A stretch of 64,000 nt of DNA from Dethiosulfatarculus sandiegensis (GTDB taxonomy: Bacteria > Desulfobacterota > Desulfarculia > Desulfarculales > Desulfarculaceae). Of this stretch, positions 1 through 9,511 are shown piece by piece. Numbering within the stretch: the stretch's first letter is position 1; every line of letters begins with the position of its first letter. Under the pieces are notes generated by a model, which worked only from the letters and a program-made list of their open reading frames with translations, did no database searches and was not told the origin of the DNA. The stretch covers positions 186,001-250,000 of the forward strand of contig NZ_AZAC01000034.1 in NCBI RefSeq assembly GCF_000931935.2, in the 5' to 3' direction. Made by a program: the position numbers and the translations under genes.

Positions 1-55
1 ATAGAAGACGCCACATCTTGATTTCTATAGTGTTTGTTAAAGGCAGGTTGAAGAA

Positions 56-96
56 ATAAAAACCGCCCGGAATTTGCATGATGAATCCGGACGGTA
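56..96 (-). terminator. Rho-independent terminator of cbiZ copy 1
   Basis: On the minus strand a GC-rich inverted repeat (ACCGTCCGGATT pairing with AATTCCGGGCGGT, loop about 10 nt) is followed by TTTTTATTT. It lies about 35 bases past the stop codon of the cbiZ gene at 130, so it is the natural end of that transcript. Confidence 0.75.
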
Positions 97-129
97 ATGG
101 AATAATACGGCTTGAAATTTAATTGTAAA

Positions 130-1296
130 CTAATCGGAAAAATTTTTGTAAAAATCCCATTTTTCCGCAAAACCCAAAGCAAAGGAACGATAAATCATCT
201 CAAGAAAAGATTGGTTGTCGTTTTCTTTGGGCAGGGGGGCCAGGCGCGCGCTCGATTTTTCAATACTTTCATTTTTGCCGCTTATGGTAAGGCTGAGCAG
301 TGCGGCCTGGTTGCCCATGATTTCAGGGAAACAGGTGGCAGGCAGTATCTGGTGACTGAATTTGTCTTTTAGATGGGCAAGGGACATCACCAGGGCCACT
401 GTGGGTGGGTCCTGATCCAGTTCATCGAAATTATTTAAAAAAAGTTGTTTTTTGTCGTCCGGTAGGTATTGGGCAATGCCTTGTTGCATCTTCTCTTTCT
501 CAGTGCCGAAACGCTTCAGGTGCAGGTGAGAGGCGCATAGCCCATTGGGAGTAAGGTGGTTTTGCAGGGCCAGGGTTTTTTTTACGGCCTTTTTCACCGC
601 CACTCCAATAAGCTCTCCCAGCTTGGAATGCTTGCCCGCACCGCTTAAAGGGGTGCCGGTCTCCAAAAGGCAGGCCACGGCTATCTGGTCTGTACCGGTG
701 CCTGTGGCCAGGCCGTCCGAATATAATGAACCTACGCAAAGTTCCTGTAATGCCGCGGTCTTGGCTTCTGTGGCCGTGACAATGCTCCTTACCAGCGCGC
801 CTTTGGTCAATTCTTTGTTGATAAAGATCATGATATTTATGGTGCCGTGCTCAGGAGGCTCCTTAAGCGCAATGTTTTCATGGATTCCGTTTGATTCGTA
901 AAGCGAGGCCGGGTCACCTGCCCGGCCCGCATTGCCTTCAACTCCTCCGGTGGCCACCACCACCACGGTCTGGTCTCTGAAGCTTTCCTCGCATATCGCC
1001 GCGTTGTGCATATTGGCGGCGGTTCCCAAGGTGGCGCATTCCGCCGGGTTCAACCCCAAGGATTCCGCAATGATGCGACGGTATTCAGCAGGGTCTTCAT
1101 AGGCGCTTTGGGGCATGGCCTTGTGGTGACCGGCAGGCTCACAGGCCTGGTGATTATAAAAACAAGTGTAATCTTTACTTACTCCGCCGGAGGCCCGGCA
1201 GGTTGATATGGCCATGTGAGGTTTCAGGAATTTTGCGATTATGGTTTTATCTTTTCTGCTGAGCCTTAAGCCCTCGTAATACTCTCCCAAATTCAT
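130..1296 (-). CDS. cbiZ: Adenosylcobinamide amidohydrolase (CbiZ family), copy 1
   Basis: CbiZ hydrolyses the aminopropanol side chain of adenosylcobinamide or pseudocobalamin to give adenosylcobyric acid, so that salvaged corrinoids can be rebuilt with the cell's own lower ligand. The family signatures are clear: GTINIMIF, the block ATEAKTAALQEL, ATGTGTDQIAVAC and KHSKLGELIG. At 388 aa it is much longer than a bare CbiZ domain; the last 120 residues or so (after LALQNHLTPNG) match no domain I recognise but are conserved in copy 2 at 14143. The ATG follows AAAGGAG with five bases between. The gene is divergent from the cobalamin riboswitch at 1405, with about 100 AT-rich bases in between. 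No signal peptide is seen, so it is cytoplasmic. Function is inferred from motifs and from the B12 uptake context. Confidence 0.9.
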   Translation of the reverse strand: MNLGEYYEGLRLSRKDKTIIAKFLKPHMAISTCRASGGVSKDYTCFYNHQACEPAGHHKAMPQSAYEDPAEYRRIIAESLGLNPAECATLGTAANMHNAAICEESFRDQTVVVVATGGVEGNAGRAGDPASLYESNGIHENIALKEPPEHGTINIMIFINKELTKGALVRSIVTATEAKTAALQELCVGSLYSDGLATGTGTDQIAVACLLETGTPLSGAGKHSKLGELIGVAVKKAVKKTLALQNHLTPNGLCASHLHLKRFGTEKEKMQQGIAQYLPDDKKQLFLNNFDELDQDPPTVALVMSLAHLKDKFSHQILPATCFPEIMGNQAALLSLTISGKNESIEKSSARLAPLPKENDNQSFLEMIYRSFALGFAEKWDFYKNFSD

Positions 1297-1404
1297 CCCG
1301 GCTCCTTTAGTGTCAAGGCCACTTTTTATAATTAATAATTATATTAAATTCAACTTGACAATAACTACCAAACAACATAAGTATGATCCAGAAAAAAGAG
1401 ATAA

Positions 1405-1575
1405 AGGCGTCCGATTAGGACTTAATAGGGAAGACGGTGTGAATCCGTCGCGGTCCCGCCGCTGTAACCGGGGACAAAAGCCGCATTCGGCCACTCTTGC
1501 CATGGGCAAGGGGAAGGCGCGGCGAGTAGGAAGAGCCGGAAGTCAGAAGACCTGCCTTAGATCTGATAAAGTCCC
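1405..1575 (+). ncRNA. Cobalamin (AdoCbl) riboswitch
   Basis: The aptamer core is readable: AATAGGGAAGACGGTG, then GAATCCGTCGCGGTCCCGCC and GCTGTAACCGGGG, ending with the B12 box AGTCAGAAGACCTGCC at 1541-1556. These match the conserved P3-P6 core and 3' B12 box of the class I cobalamin riboswitch. It sits about 370 bases upstream of btuB and is followed by an intrinsic terminator at 1666, so ligand binding most likely stops transcription of the uptake operon. Edges are approximate because P1 is weak by eye. Confidence 0.93.
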
Positions 1576-1665
1576 TGGCCGGCGGAAGACCGGCATTGGC
1601 GGCCTGAAAATACAGGACGTCTTTGCATGGGGGCTTTTTGGGGTGACCAAGTTCAACAAGGGTGC

Positions 1666-1704
1666 AATCCCCCAGCCTGTTTTCAGGCTGGGGGATTTTT
1701 ATTT
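1666..1704 (+). terminator. Riboswitch expression-platform terminator
   Basis: A perfect 14-bp stem, AATCCCCCAGCCTG / CAGGCTGGGGGATT, with a TTTT loop is followed by TTTATTTTG. It lies between the riboswitch aptamer and btuB (1942) and is the obvious off-state structure. The alternative antiterminator pairing was not worked out. Confidence 0.88.
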
Positions 1705-1941
1705 TGAGCCTGGTTTTTCCCAAAATATCTGCGGCCGATGGACCGATGCCGTCTTTTAAATGCCAAAAGACGGGTAACCGGTCAAATCAGCCTTTACTCC
1801 GCATGGCAAAGGGCTTTTTGGAAACGGGGCATGCACGGATTTAGTTTGGGCGGGACTGCCCGTCCGGCGTTTCGGGGAAGCTTGCCCCCTTGGTTCCACT
1901 TGTTTGACCTTAGCTGAAACTGTTTAGAGGAGAAGAGGAAA

Positions 1942-3945
1942 ATGCGGACAAGGCTGATTACCTGTCTCACCCTGGCCGGGCTTTTACTAATCGGTAATGC
2001 GTCGGCCTGGGCCTTGGCAAAAACCAAGGCCTCGGATGTGGTGGTCACGGCAACCAAGATTGAAAAGTCGGTGGAGCACCTGACTGATTCAGTCACCGTG
2101 ATCAATGAAAAACAACTCAAGGAAGGCGGTTTTACCGACATGACCGAGGCCCTGCGCTTTACGCCCAGCGTTGATTTCAAGCAGGCCGGAGGTCCGGGGC
2201 AGTTCAACTATCCCAAGTTAAGGGGCTTTGGCAACGGGCATTTCATGGTTCTGATCGACGGCATGAAGGTCAACGACGCCATGAGCCCCGGCGTTGGCCA
2301 TATGCTGGGGCACATCGATCCCTTTATTATCGAAAGGGTTGAGGTCTTAAGGGGACCCCAGTCCGTGCTTTACGGTTCGGACTCCACTGCCGGTCTTTTT
2401 GCCTTTACCACCAAGGGGGGGCTGCCCGGCGCCAACTTGAGCGCAGGTGCCCAATATGGCTCCCTTTCCTGGAAAAAAGGTTACGCCGGAATCAGGGGCC
2501 AGGCCGATAAGTTGAAGTACAGCCTAAACTTTGCCTACACTGATTCTGACGGAGTCCTGGATGAGGAGACCTACACCAACCAGAGCCCCCAGCTTAAGCT
2601 GAGTTATGACTTTACCGATAATTTTTCAGCCGAGGCTTCTTTTCTCTACATCAAGAGCAAATTCAACTTTGCCCAGCTGGATGAGGCCTATGGCAGCCCC
2701 TATTGGGGATTGCAGACTCCGGACCCGGAGAACTACAACCAGGCTGAATCCTACCTCGGCGTAGTCAACTTCAAGCACAAGATATCTGATGCCTTGCGCC
2801 AAAAATTGACCCTGGGCTGGTATCAAAAGGAAAACGAAAACAAAGACGCCTATAACGGGCTTTTGGGCTATCAGGCCGCGCCTGTGGACAACTTCACCCT
2901 GGACTACATGAACTACTACCAAAAAGGCCAGAGGGTTCCGGTTTATGATTCGGGTGACGGCAAGCCTTCTTACAACAAAAACACCAACACAAACATTGAC
3001 TATAACTTTATTGTAGACAGCCAACTCGGCGGCAACGGCTTAAACACCCTTTTGCTGGGTGTTGAATATCTTGAGCAAAAGGGCGAAAAGTGGGGCAAAT
3101 ACGGCGAAGCCGACGGCACCCTGCGCTGTTTCTCCCTTTATGCCAATGACCAGGTTATGCTTCTGGACGAGGCCCTGGTCCTCTCCGGCGGCTTAAGGGC
3201 CGACGACTACAACGAGTTCGGCAACCAGTTGGTGGGCAAGGTCGGCGCGGCCTACACCTTCAAGTCAAGCGGCACCACTCCCTTTATCAACTACGGCACC
3301 AGCTTCCGGGCCCCTTCGGTGGCTCAACTTTATGATCCCAAATACGGCAACACAGACCTCAACCCGGAAAAGGGCTGGACTGTGGAAGGCGGTCTGCGGC
3401 AGGAGATTATGGACGGCAAGATCCGCCTGGAGGCCACGACCTGGTACACCGAGCTGGACGACGTGGTGGTCTGGGAGTCCACCGGCTCCATGACCGGCAG
3501 CTATGTCAACCGCGATCAGGGCAAGAGCCAGGGCGTGGAACTGGTTGCCGGCTGGCAGATCCTGCCCAGCCTTTATCTCAGCGCCAACTACACCTACACC
3601 GACTCCCGTTCGGAAAAAGGCGGTGTGGAAAGCCGCACGGTTCAGATTCCCCGCAACAAGTTCAACCTGAACCTGGCCTATGACTTTAACGAAAAATTGC
3701 ACTTAAGCGTGCACGGCATGTATGTGGACCAGCGTTTGGGTTGGAACGGCTTTACGGAGATGGATTCCTACTGGCGTTGGGACGCTGCGGTTCGTTACGA
3801 GCTGGCGGGCGGGTTGGCCTTGTTCGGCAGGGCGGAAAACCTGTTTGACAAGGAATACAACGAAGGCACCACCTATGAGCAGCCCGGATTCTACGGCGTC
3901 ATAGGCCTGGAATGGGATTTTGACCTCTCCAGCCTGGGTGGATAA
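1942..3945 (+). CDS. btuB: TonB-dependent outer-membrane corrinoid receptor (BtuB-like)
   Basis: An outer-membrane beta-barrel that imports corrinoids using TonB energy. Residues 1 to about 24 form a Sec signal peptide ending near SAWALA. A TonB-box-like DVVVTATK follows, then a plug domain (about 35-160) with the signatures VLIDGMKVND, ERVEVLRGPQSVLYGSDSTAG and FTTKGG, and then a barrel with alternating aromatic strands. The carboxy terminus is YGVIGLEWDFDLSSLGG rather than ending on the usual terminal aromatic. The 667 aa length is normal. AGAGGAGAAGAGG precedes the ATG. The cobalamin riboswitch upstream supports B12 or another corrinoid as substrate; the exact ligand is inferred. Confidence 0.93.
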   Translation: MRTRLITCLTLAGLLLIGNASAWALAKTKASDVVVTATKIEKSVEHLTDSVTVINEKQLKEGGFTDMTEALRFTPSVDFKQAGGPGQFNYPKLRGFGNGHFMVLIDGMKVNDAMSPGVGHMLGHIDPFIIERVEVLRGPQSVLYGSDSTAGLFAFTTKGGLPGANLSAGAQYGSLSWKKGYAGIRGQADKLKYSLNFAYTDSDGVLDEETYTNQSPQLKLSYDFTDNFSAEASFLYIKSKFNFAQLDEAYGSPYWGLQTPDPENYNQAESYLGVVNFKHKISDALRQKLTLGWYQKENENKDAYNGLLGYQAAPVDNFTLDYMNYYQKGQRVPVYDSGDGKPSYNKNTNTNIDYNFIVDSQLGGNGLNTLLLGVEYLEQKGEKWGKYGEADGTLRCFSLYANDQVMLLDEALVLSGGLRADDYNEFGNQLVGKVGAAYTFKSSGTTPFINYGTSFRAPSVAQLYDPKYGNTDLNPEKGWTVEGGLRQEIMDGKIRLEATTWYTELDDVVVWESTGSMTGSYVNRDQGKSQGVELVAGWQILPSLYLSANYTYTDSRSEKGGVESRTVQIPRNKFNLNLAYDFNEKLHLSVHGMYVDQRLGWNGFTEMDSYWRWDAAVRYELAGGLALFGRAENLFDKEYNEGTTYEQPGFYGVIGLEWDFDLSSLGG

Positions 3946-4037
3946 CACTCCGGGCCAACAAAAATAATTTTTAACCGGTTACGGGCTTGGGGGAAGAAGA
4001 GCGCCAGGCCCGTGACCTCTTACAAGGGAGATCTCAG

Positions 4038-7000
4038 TTGGGACCTCATATTGCATATATTCACGGTCACATGTTTCAGCCCCGCACCTGGGGCAGGGTA
4101 GCTGAAATCCTGAAGTCCCCGGGGATCGATTTTCAGTACTTCTCCCAGGCCGCCTATGGCCGGACAGCTCCGGACCCCAAAGGTCTGGATGTGATCATCT
4201 TGAATATTTATCGAGATTTGCCTTTTTACGACGAGATCTTGGAAACCTATGGCCAGGTGAAGGTGCGTCTGGGGCTGGGCCCCGAGATGCCCCGGGGGTT
4301 CTCGAGCCTGAGCGCTGAAGAGACGGCGCGATTCAACCAATACCTGGCTCGGCTTTCTCCGGAGAATTATGCCGAGGGCGTAAAATATCTGGCCTCCCTT
4401 TGTCATCCGGACATTACCTGTGAGCCTCCCCTTGAGATCCAGCCGGACGGCATTTACCATCCCCGGGCAGAGGATGTTTTTAAAGACCTGGATGCCTACC
4501 TGGCCTGGTGGGACCGGCAGGAGGCAAGCGTCCCCTCCGGCCCCATGGCCGCTGTTTTGTGTTACCGCGGCCTTTTGGTGGAGCAAAACACGGCTGATAT
4601 AGACTGCTTGATTAATTGCCTGGAAAAACAGGGTTTCATTCCCTTATGCATCTTCACCGAAGGCATGATTTCCGATAATGCCTCCCAAGAGCGCTATCCT
4701 TGGCTGGATTACCTTGAACAGGCCAAGCCAGACCTGGGGCTGATCTTTAATTTTCTGGCCGGGCGTTTCCTTTCCGGCCCATCTGAAACCGAACTGCTCT
4801 TAGATCTGAATGTGCCGGTGGTGCAGCTTTTGCGCATGCACGGTAAGACCTTTGAACAATGGCGCGATGACCCCATGGGGATTTCCAGCACCGGGCTGAT
4901 ATATTCTCTGGCCCAGCCCGAGATAGCCGGGGTTATCGAGCCCTCCGCCGCCTCTGTGGAGGAGCCCGGCCCGGATGGATTGAATGCCTATCAACCCCTG
5001 ACGGAACGCCTGGAGAGCCTCTGCCGCAGGGCAAAAAAATGGCTTGCCCTTAGAAAAATGCCCAACTCCCAAAAGCGGGTGACCTTTGTACTGCATAACA
5101 GCCCCTGCAAAGGGGTGGAGGCCACCGCCGGAAGGGCTGTGGGGCTCGATGTTTTCAAGAGCCTGGATGAGGTTTTTCCACTGATGGCGGAAAAAGGCTA
5201 TGATTTTGGGGGGGCTCACCCAAGCGGTGAAAAGGTCCATGAAATGATCATGGCCAAAAAGGCCTTGAGCGAGTTTCGCTGGACCACGGTTGAAGAGATT
5301 GTGGCCAAGGGCGGAGACCTCCACCGCATGAAGGCCGAGGAGTATCTGGCCTATTTCAACGGTCTTCCCGAACGGGCCAGGCATAAGGTGCTGGCCGATT
5401 GGGATGAGTTCCCCGGCGAGGGCATGGTTTATGAGCAGGAAGACGGCCCCTGCCTTTTAATAACCGGGCTTTGTTTCGGCAATATCCAGGTGATGATCGA
5501 GCCCAAAAGGGGGTGCTACGGACCCAAATGCGATGGAGAAGTCTGCCGGATTCTGCACGATCCCACCATCAGCCCGCCTCACCATTGGCTGGCGACCTAT
5601 AAGTACATCCAGGATACCAGCGATGTGGTGGTTCATTTTGGGGGCGAAGGGGCCTTGGAATATCTGCCCGGCAAAAGGGCCGCCCTTTCCCGGGATTGTT
5701 TCAGCGAGATAAGCCTGGGGGATCTGCCGAATATCAACCCCTATATCATGGATGTCTGCGGCGAGGGGTTGATGGCAAAACGCAGGGCCAGGGCCGTGAT
5801 TGTGGATCACCTGGGGCCTGCCTTGAGTCCGGTGGGCCTAGATGACGAGTCCCGGCTTTTTCTGGACCTTTTGTCCCAATATGAAAAGGCCGCGCAGATG
5901 GATGAATCAGCCCGGCAAGAGGATCTGGCCGCCGAGTTGATTCCGCTTTTGGAGGAGTTGGGCTTTGTCGACCAAAAGTGCGAGGATTTGCCCCAAAAGC
6001 TGGAACTGGCCGGACGGCACTTAAGAGAGATGAAAAATCAGATGGCCCCTCTGGGGCTGCATGTGCTGGGGGGTAATCCAGACCTGGAGGAAACAGCCCT
6101 GATGCTGGCCGGCATTCTGCGCCTCGAAGCAAAGGACAGGCCTTCCTTGGCCGAATTGGCAGCCTTGGGCGATCAAAAGAACCTGGAAGATGAGTTTGAC
6201 GCGGCCAAGGAGACAATCAAGCGGATAATAAGCGATCCTTCTTTGTCTGGTGAATTTAAGCTGAAAGACGGGTGGGTGGAACAACAGGCTGGGAATTTGG
6301 CCCAATCCGTGCGCGAAACAAGTCAGTTCCTGAAGGCCCTTGACGGGGGTTACATTGAGCCCGGGTTGGGCGGCTCGCTTTTGGCCGGTCAACTGGACAC
6401 CCTGCCTACGGGCAGGAATTTTTACACCACGGACATCACCCGCCTGCCGACCAGGGCGGCTTATGAGAGAGGCCGGAAACTGGCCGGGCAGCTCTTGGCC
6501 AGATACCTGTCCGAGGAAGGGCGCTTTCCCCAGAGTGTGGGAATAAGCCTGTGGAGTTCCGATGCCTTTAAGAGCGACGGGGAGGTTTTTTGCCAGATTC
6601 TCGATTTGTACGGCATTACTCCGGTCTGGGAATCGGACGGCAGGGTTTCAGGCTTGGAAGCCTTGCCCTTGGAAGAGCTGACGCTTCTATTCGAGGGCGA
6701 CAAAATACCGCGCCCCAGGGTGGATGTGATTATCCAGACCAGCGGAATTGTGCGGGATATGCTCCCCAATTATATAGAGCATCTGGATCGGGCGGCCACC
6801 CTGGCCGGTGATCTGGACGAGCCCCTTGAGCTGAATTACCTGCGCAAAAACAACCTGGAAAAAATAAAAGACCTTAAAGACAGGCTGGGTGATGATCTGG
6901 GTGACGACCAGTTGCGCCGTTTGGCCGCTTACAGGGTGTTTTCCTCGCCCGCAGGCAGTTACGGCATAGGTGTGGGGCTTATGTTGGACGCCTCTGCCTG

Positions 7001-7754
7001 GGAAACCGAAAACGACCTGGCCGAGGCCTATGTCAACTGGGGCGGTGTGGCCTACGGTGCCGGCGATTCCGCCCGGGGAGTGGAGGCCTACCAGGTCTTT
7101 TCCGATCATATGGCCAAGATCGATGTGGCCTATATGAAACAGGCCTCGCCTGAATATGGGCTTATGGATGCGGGCTGTTATGCCGCTTTTCAGGGAGGCA
7201 TGGCCGCCTGCGCCAAGGCAGTGGGCAAAAAGCGCCCCAAACTCTATTGGGCTGATAACGACAGCCAAGGCGACGGCCGGGTGCGGGATCTCAAGGAAAG
7301 CCTGGAAACCGGTTTCAGGGCCAGGATGCTTAATAAAAAATGGCTTGAGCGCCTGAAGGAACACGGGTTCCAGGGCGCGGCCAAGGCTACGGGACTGGTC
7401 GGCACCCTTTATACCTGGAGCGCCACCACCGATCAGGTGGATAAAAAGCTTTTTGATCAATGCGTGGAGGTGCTTATCAAAGACCAGGAAAACTATGAGT
7501 GGTTGAGAAAAGAAAACCCCCATGCCTTGGAAGAGATGACCCGACGCCTGCTTGAGGCGCATTCCCGGGGCCTGTGGCAGGCCGACGATGACCATCTGGC
7601 CCTGGTGGAGACAGCGGCCCTTTCCGTGGAAGGGGATATGGAAGACTCCATGGGCGAGATCATGGGTGAGCACCAGGGGTCCCAAGTGGATGTTATCACC
7701 AGGGGACAGGTGGAAAAATGGAATCCCAAATGGGCCCTGAAAAACGCTTCATAG
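4038..7754 (+). CDS. cobN: CobN-type cobaltochelatase large subunit
   Basis: A CobN/BchH-family protein of about 1238 aa, the large substrate-binding subunit of ATP-dependent tetrapyrrole metal chelatases. Family segments seen include LLRMHGKTFEQWRDD, VLHNSPCKGVEATAGRAVGLD, SPPHHWLATYKYIQ, VVHFGGEGALEYLPGK, GDLPNINPYIMDVCGEG and AYVNWGGVAYGAG. I chose TTG at 4038 because AAGGGAG stands seven bases before it and the following residues GPHIAYIHGH look like the true domain start; an upstream in-frame TTG at 3987 has no good ribosome site. It follows btuB by about 90 bases. No CobS/CobT or ChlI/ChlD partner is in the window, so it may use subunits encoded elsewhere or serve a corrinoid-salvage role. 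The family call is firm; the role in this operon is inference. Confidence 0.88.
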   Translation: MGPHIAYIHGHMFQPRTWGRVAEILKSPGIDFQYFSQAAYGRTAPDPKGLDVIILNIYRDLPFYDEILETYGQVKVRLGLGPEMPRGFSSLSAEETARFNQYLARLSPENYAEGVKYLASLCHPDITCEPPLEIQPDGIYHPRAEDVFKDLDAYLAWWDRQEASVPSGPMAAVLCYRGLLVEQNTADIDCLINCLEKQGFIPLCIFTEGMISDNASQERYPWLDYLEQAKPDLGLIFNFLAGRFLSGPSETELLLDLNVPVVQLLRMHGKTFEQWRDDPMGISSTGLIYSLAQPEIAGVIEPSAASVEEPGPDGLNAYQPLTERLESLCRRAKKWLALRKMPNSQKRVTFVLHNSPCKGVEATAGRAVGLDVFKSLDEVFPLMAEKGYDFGGAHPSGEKVHEMIMAKKALSEFRWTTVEEIVAKGGDLHRMKAEEYLAYFNGLPERARHKVLADWDEFPGEGMVYEQEDGPCLLITGLCFGNIQVMIEPKRGCYGPKCDGEVCRILHDPTISPPHHWLATYKYIQDTSDVVVHFGGEGALEYLPGKRAALSRDCFSEISLGDLPNINPYIMDVCGEGLMAKRRARAVIVDHLGPALSPVGLDDESRLFLDLLSQYEKAAQMDESARQEDLAAELIPLLEELGFVDQKCEDLPQKLELAGRHLREMKNQMAPLGLHVLGGNPDLEETALMLAGILRLEAKDRPSLAELAALGDQKNLEDEFDAAKETIKRIISDPSLSGEFKLKDGWVEQQAGNLAQSVRETSQFLKALDGGYIEPGLGGSLLAGQLDTLPTGRNFYTTDITRLPTRAAYERGRKLAGQLLARYLSEEGRFPQSVGISLWSSDAFKSDGEVFCQILDLYGITPVWESDGRVSGLEALPLEELTLLFEGDKIPRPRVDVIIQTSGIVRDMLPNYIEHLDRAATLAGDLDEPLELNYLRKNNLEKIKDLKDRLGDDLGDDQLRRLAAYRVFSSPAGSYGIGVGLMLDASAWETENDLAEAYVNWGGVAYGAGDSARGVEAYQVFSDHMAKIDVAYMKQASPEYGLMDAGCYAAFQGGMAACAKAVGKKRPKLYWADNDSQGDGRVRDLKESLETGFRARMLNKKWLERLKEHGFQGAAKATGLVGTLYTWSATTDQVDKKLFDQCVEVLIKDQENYEWLRKENPHALEEMTRRLLEAHSRGLWQADDDHLALVETAALSVEGDMEDSMGEIMGEHQGSQVDVITRGQVEKWNPKWALKNAS

Positions 7755-9445
7755 TTGAGCTGAACCAGGTTTCTTTTCAATATCCCGGCTCCGGGCAACC
7801 GGCCTTGAAGGACGTGGGCTTCAAGTTGGCTCCCGGAGAGGCGGTATTGCTCACCGGTCCCACGGGTTGCGGGAAAAGCACCCTCTTAAAGGTGATAAGC
7901 GGCATTATCCCTTTGGAAAGTTCCGGGCAGTTCAAGGGAAAGGTCCGCCTGGCCGGTAAACAGACCAGCCTGTGGACCTTGCCCCAACTGGCCCCCCTGG
8001 TGGGCCTGGTCTATCAAAGCCCGGATGATCAGCTTTTCAGTAATACGGTCTATGACGAAGTGGCCCTGGGCCCCATAAACCTGGGCCTTGGGCGAAAAGA
8101 GATAAAGGCCAGGGTGGACGAGGCCCTCGGCCAGGTGGGGCTTTTTGATCTTAAAAACAGCCAGGTGAACCGACTTTCGGGCGGCCAGAAACAAAGGCTG
8201 GCCATTGCCTCGCAACTGGCCATGCGGCCTTTGGTCATGGCCCTGGACGAGCCTATCAGCCAGCTGGACCAAAAAGGCGCGCGAGAGGTGCTTAACTGCC
8301 TTAAGGATTTGGTAAAGGCGGGCATGGCCCTGATCATTGTCGAGCACCGCATAGAAGAGGCCATGACCCTGGTAAACCGGGTTCTGGTCATGGACAAGGG
8401 CAGACTGGTGGATGCTTTTGACAAGGCCCGGCTGCCCGCCCATGCGGCCGGATTGGAGGAATTGGGCCTGGAAGTGCCCGAGGCCGTGACCCTGGCCCAA
8501 AGCATGGGCATGGTTCTGGGCCCTGACTGGCAAGGTGATTTTGAATCCATGCTGGCAGGGATAGCTTCCAAAAGGCCGGCCAATTCGCCCTTGCCTGCTA
8601 AAACTCCCCGTCAATGCGTATCTGTCCCCCTTTTGCGCATGGAAGGTGTTTGCTTTCGTTACTTCAAAGGCGGTCCTGCCGCTTTGTCCGGGGTCTCGCT
8701 TACGGTCTGCCCGAATGAGGTGGTGGCGCTGATGGGGGTGAACGGCTCAGGCAAATCCACTCTTTTAAGCCTGATGGCCGGTTTGAACCATCCTGGAAAG
8801 GGACAGGTCTTCTGGCAGAATCATCGTCTGAAAAAGAATCGCCCCATTCCGGCCGGGCGAACCGGCATGCTGTTTCAAAATCCCGACCTGCTGTTGATTG
8901 AAACCAGTGTGGAAGAGGAATTTGGCTTTGGCCCCGGAAACCAGAAAAAAAGTTCGGATGAAATCAAAAAACTGGTGACCCGAACCGCTCAAGAGATGGG
9001 CCTTACGGATCAATTGGCAACCCCGCCCTGGGCCCTTTCCAAGGGGCAGCGCCTCAGGGCGGCCTTGGGATCATTGCTAACCATGCAGCCAGGCCTTCTG
9101 CTTTTGGATGAACCCACCACCGGCCAGAATAAAAAGAACATAACCGGGCTTTTGAAATCCATTCAGGCCAATGCCTCGGTCAAGGCGGTGGTTTTTTGCT
9201 CCCATGATCTGGCCTCCGTGGCCGAGTTCAGCACCAGGGTGATTTTGTTGAATCAGGGGCGGATTGTGGCCCAGGGGCCCAGCGGGGAGATTCTACAGGA
9301 TCGGGACGCATTGACCCAATGCGGCCTGAAACCGCCCAAGGCTTGCCTGCTTTCCACTAAATATGGTTTTTCACCGCCTGCCTTTACTGCGAGCGGTTTT
9401 GCCGCCCGGATGAAGGAGGTTAAAGGCAAGAGCAGAGCTTCTTGA
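7718..9445 (+). CDS. ECF-type transporter ATPase with two fused ABC domains
   Basis: A 575-aa protein with two complete ABC ATPase modules, the energising part of an energy-coupling-factor importer. Module 1 has Walker A GPTGCGKST (47-55), Q-loop VYQSPDDQLF, signature LSGGQKQRL (153-161) and Walker B LVMALDEP. Module 2 has Walker A GVNGSGKST (about 340-348), Q-loop LFQNPDLLL, a variant signature LSKGQRLRA (about 440) and Walker B LLLLDEPTTG. The Q-loop NPD/SPDDQLF pattern is typical of CbiO/EcfA proteins. It starts at an ATG inside the last 37 bases of cobN, implying translational coupling. Partners are the EcfT-like protein at 13155 and the membrane protein at 11224. Confidence 0.92.
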   Translation: MESQMGPEKRFIVELNQVSFQYPGSGQPALKDVGFKLAPGEAVLLTGPTGCGKSTLLKVISGIIPLESSGQFKGKVRLAGKQTSLWTLPQLAPLVGLVYQSPDDQLFSNTVYDEVALGPINLGLGRKEIKARVDEALGQVGLFDLKNSQVNRLSGGQKQRLAIASQLAMRPLVMALDEPISQLDQKGAREVLNCLKDLVKAGMALIIVEHRIEEAMTLVNRVLVMDKGRLVDAFDKARLPAHAAGLEELGLEVPEAVTLAQSMGMVLGPDWQGDFESMLAGIASKRPANSPLPAKTPRQCVSVPLLRMEGVCFRYFKGGPAALSGVSLTVCPNEVVALMGVNGSGKSTLLSLMAGLNHPGKGQVFWQNHRLKKNRPIPAGRTGMLFQNPDLLLIETSVEEEFGFGPGNQKKSSDEIKKLVTRTAQEMGLTDQLATPPWALSKGQRLRAALGSLLTMQPGLLLLDEPTTGQNKKNITGLLKSIQANASVKAVVFCSHDLASVAEFSTRVILLNQGRIVAQGPSGEILQDRDALTQCGLKPPKACLLSTKYGFSPPAFTASGFAARMKEVKGKSRAS

Positions 9446-9511
9446 AGCCTGACAAAAAGCCTGTGCCTGTTGCCCAAACGTTTTGGCCTTGGATTATAAG
9501 GTTTGAATCAT

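Noticed and set aside
1355-1387. TTGACA and TATGAT as promoter of the riboswitch transcript
   Set aside because: The spacer is 21 bases, too long for a standard sigma-70 promoter; alternatives at 15-17 bases are poor matches, so it was not listed as a feature.
1310-1759. Open frame of about 150 codons over the riboswitch
   Set aside because: It runs through the riboswitch aptamer and its terminator, has a basic nonsense composition and no ribosome site.
6687-7685. Long open frame (332 codons) antisense to cobN
   Set aside because: Lies wholly inside cobN on the other strand, His/Gly-rich composition and no family motif; a shadow of GC-biased codons.
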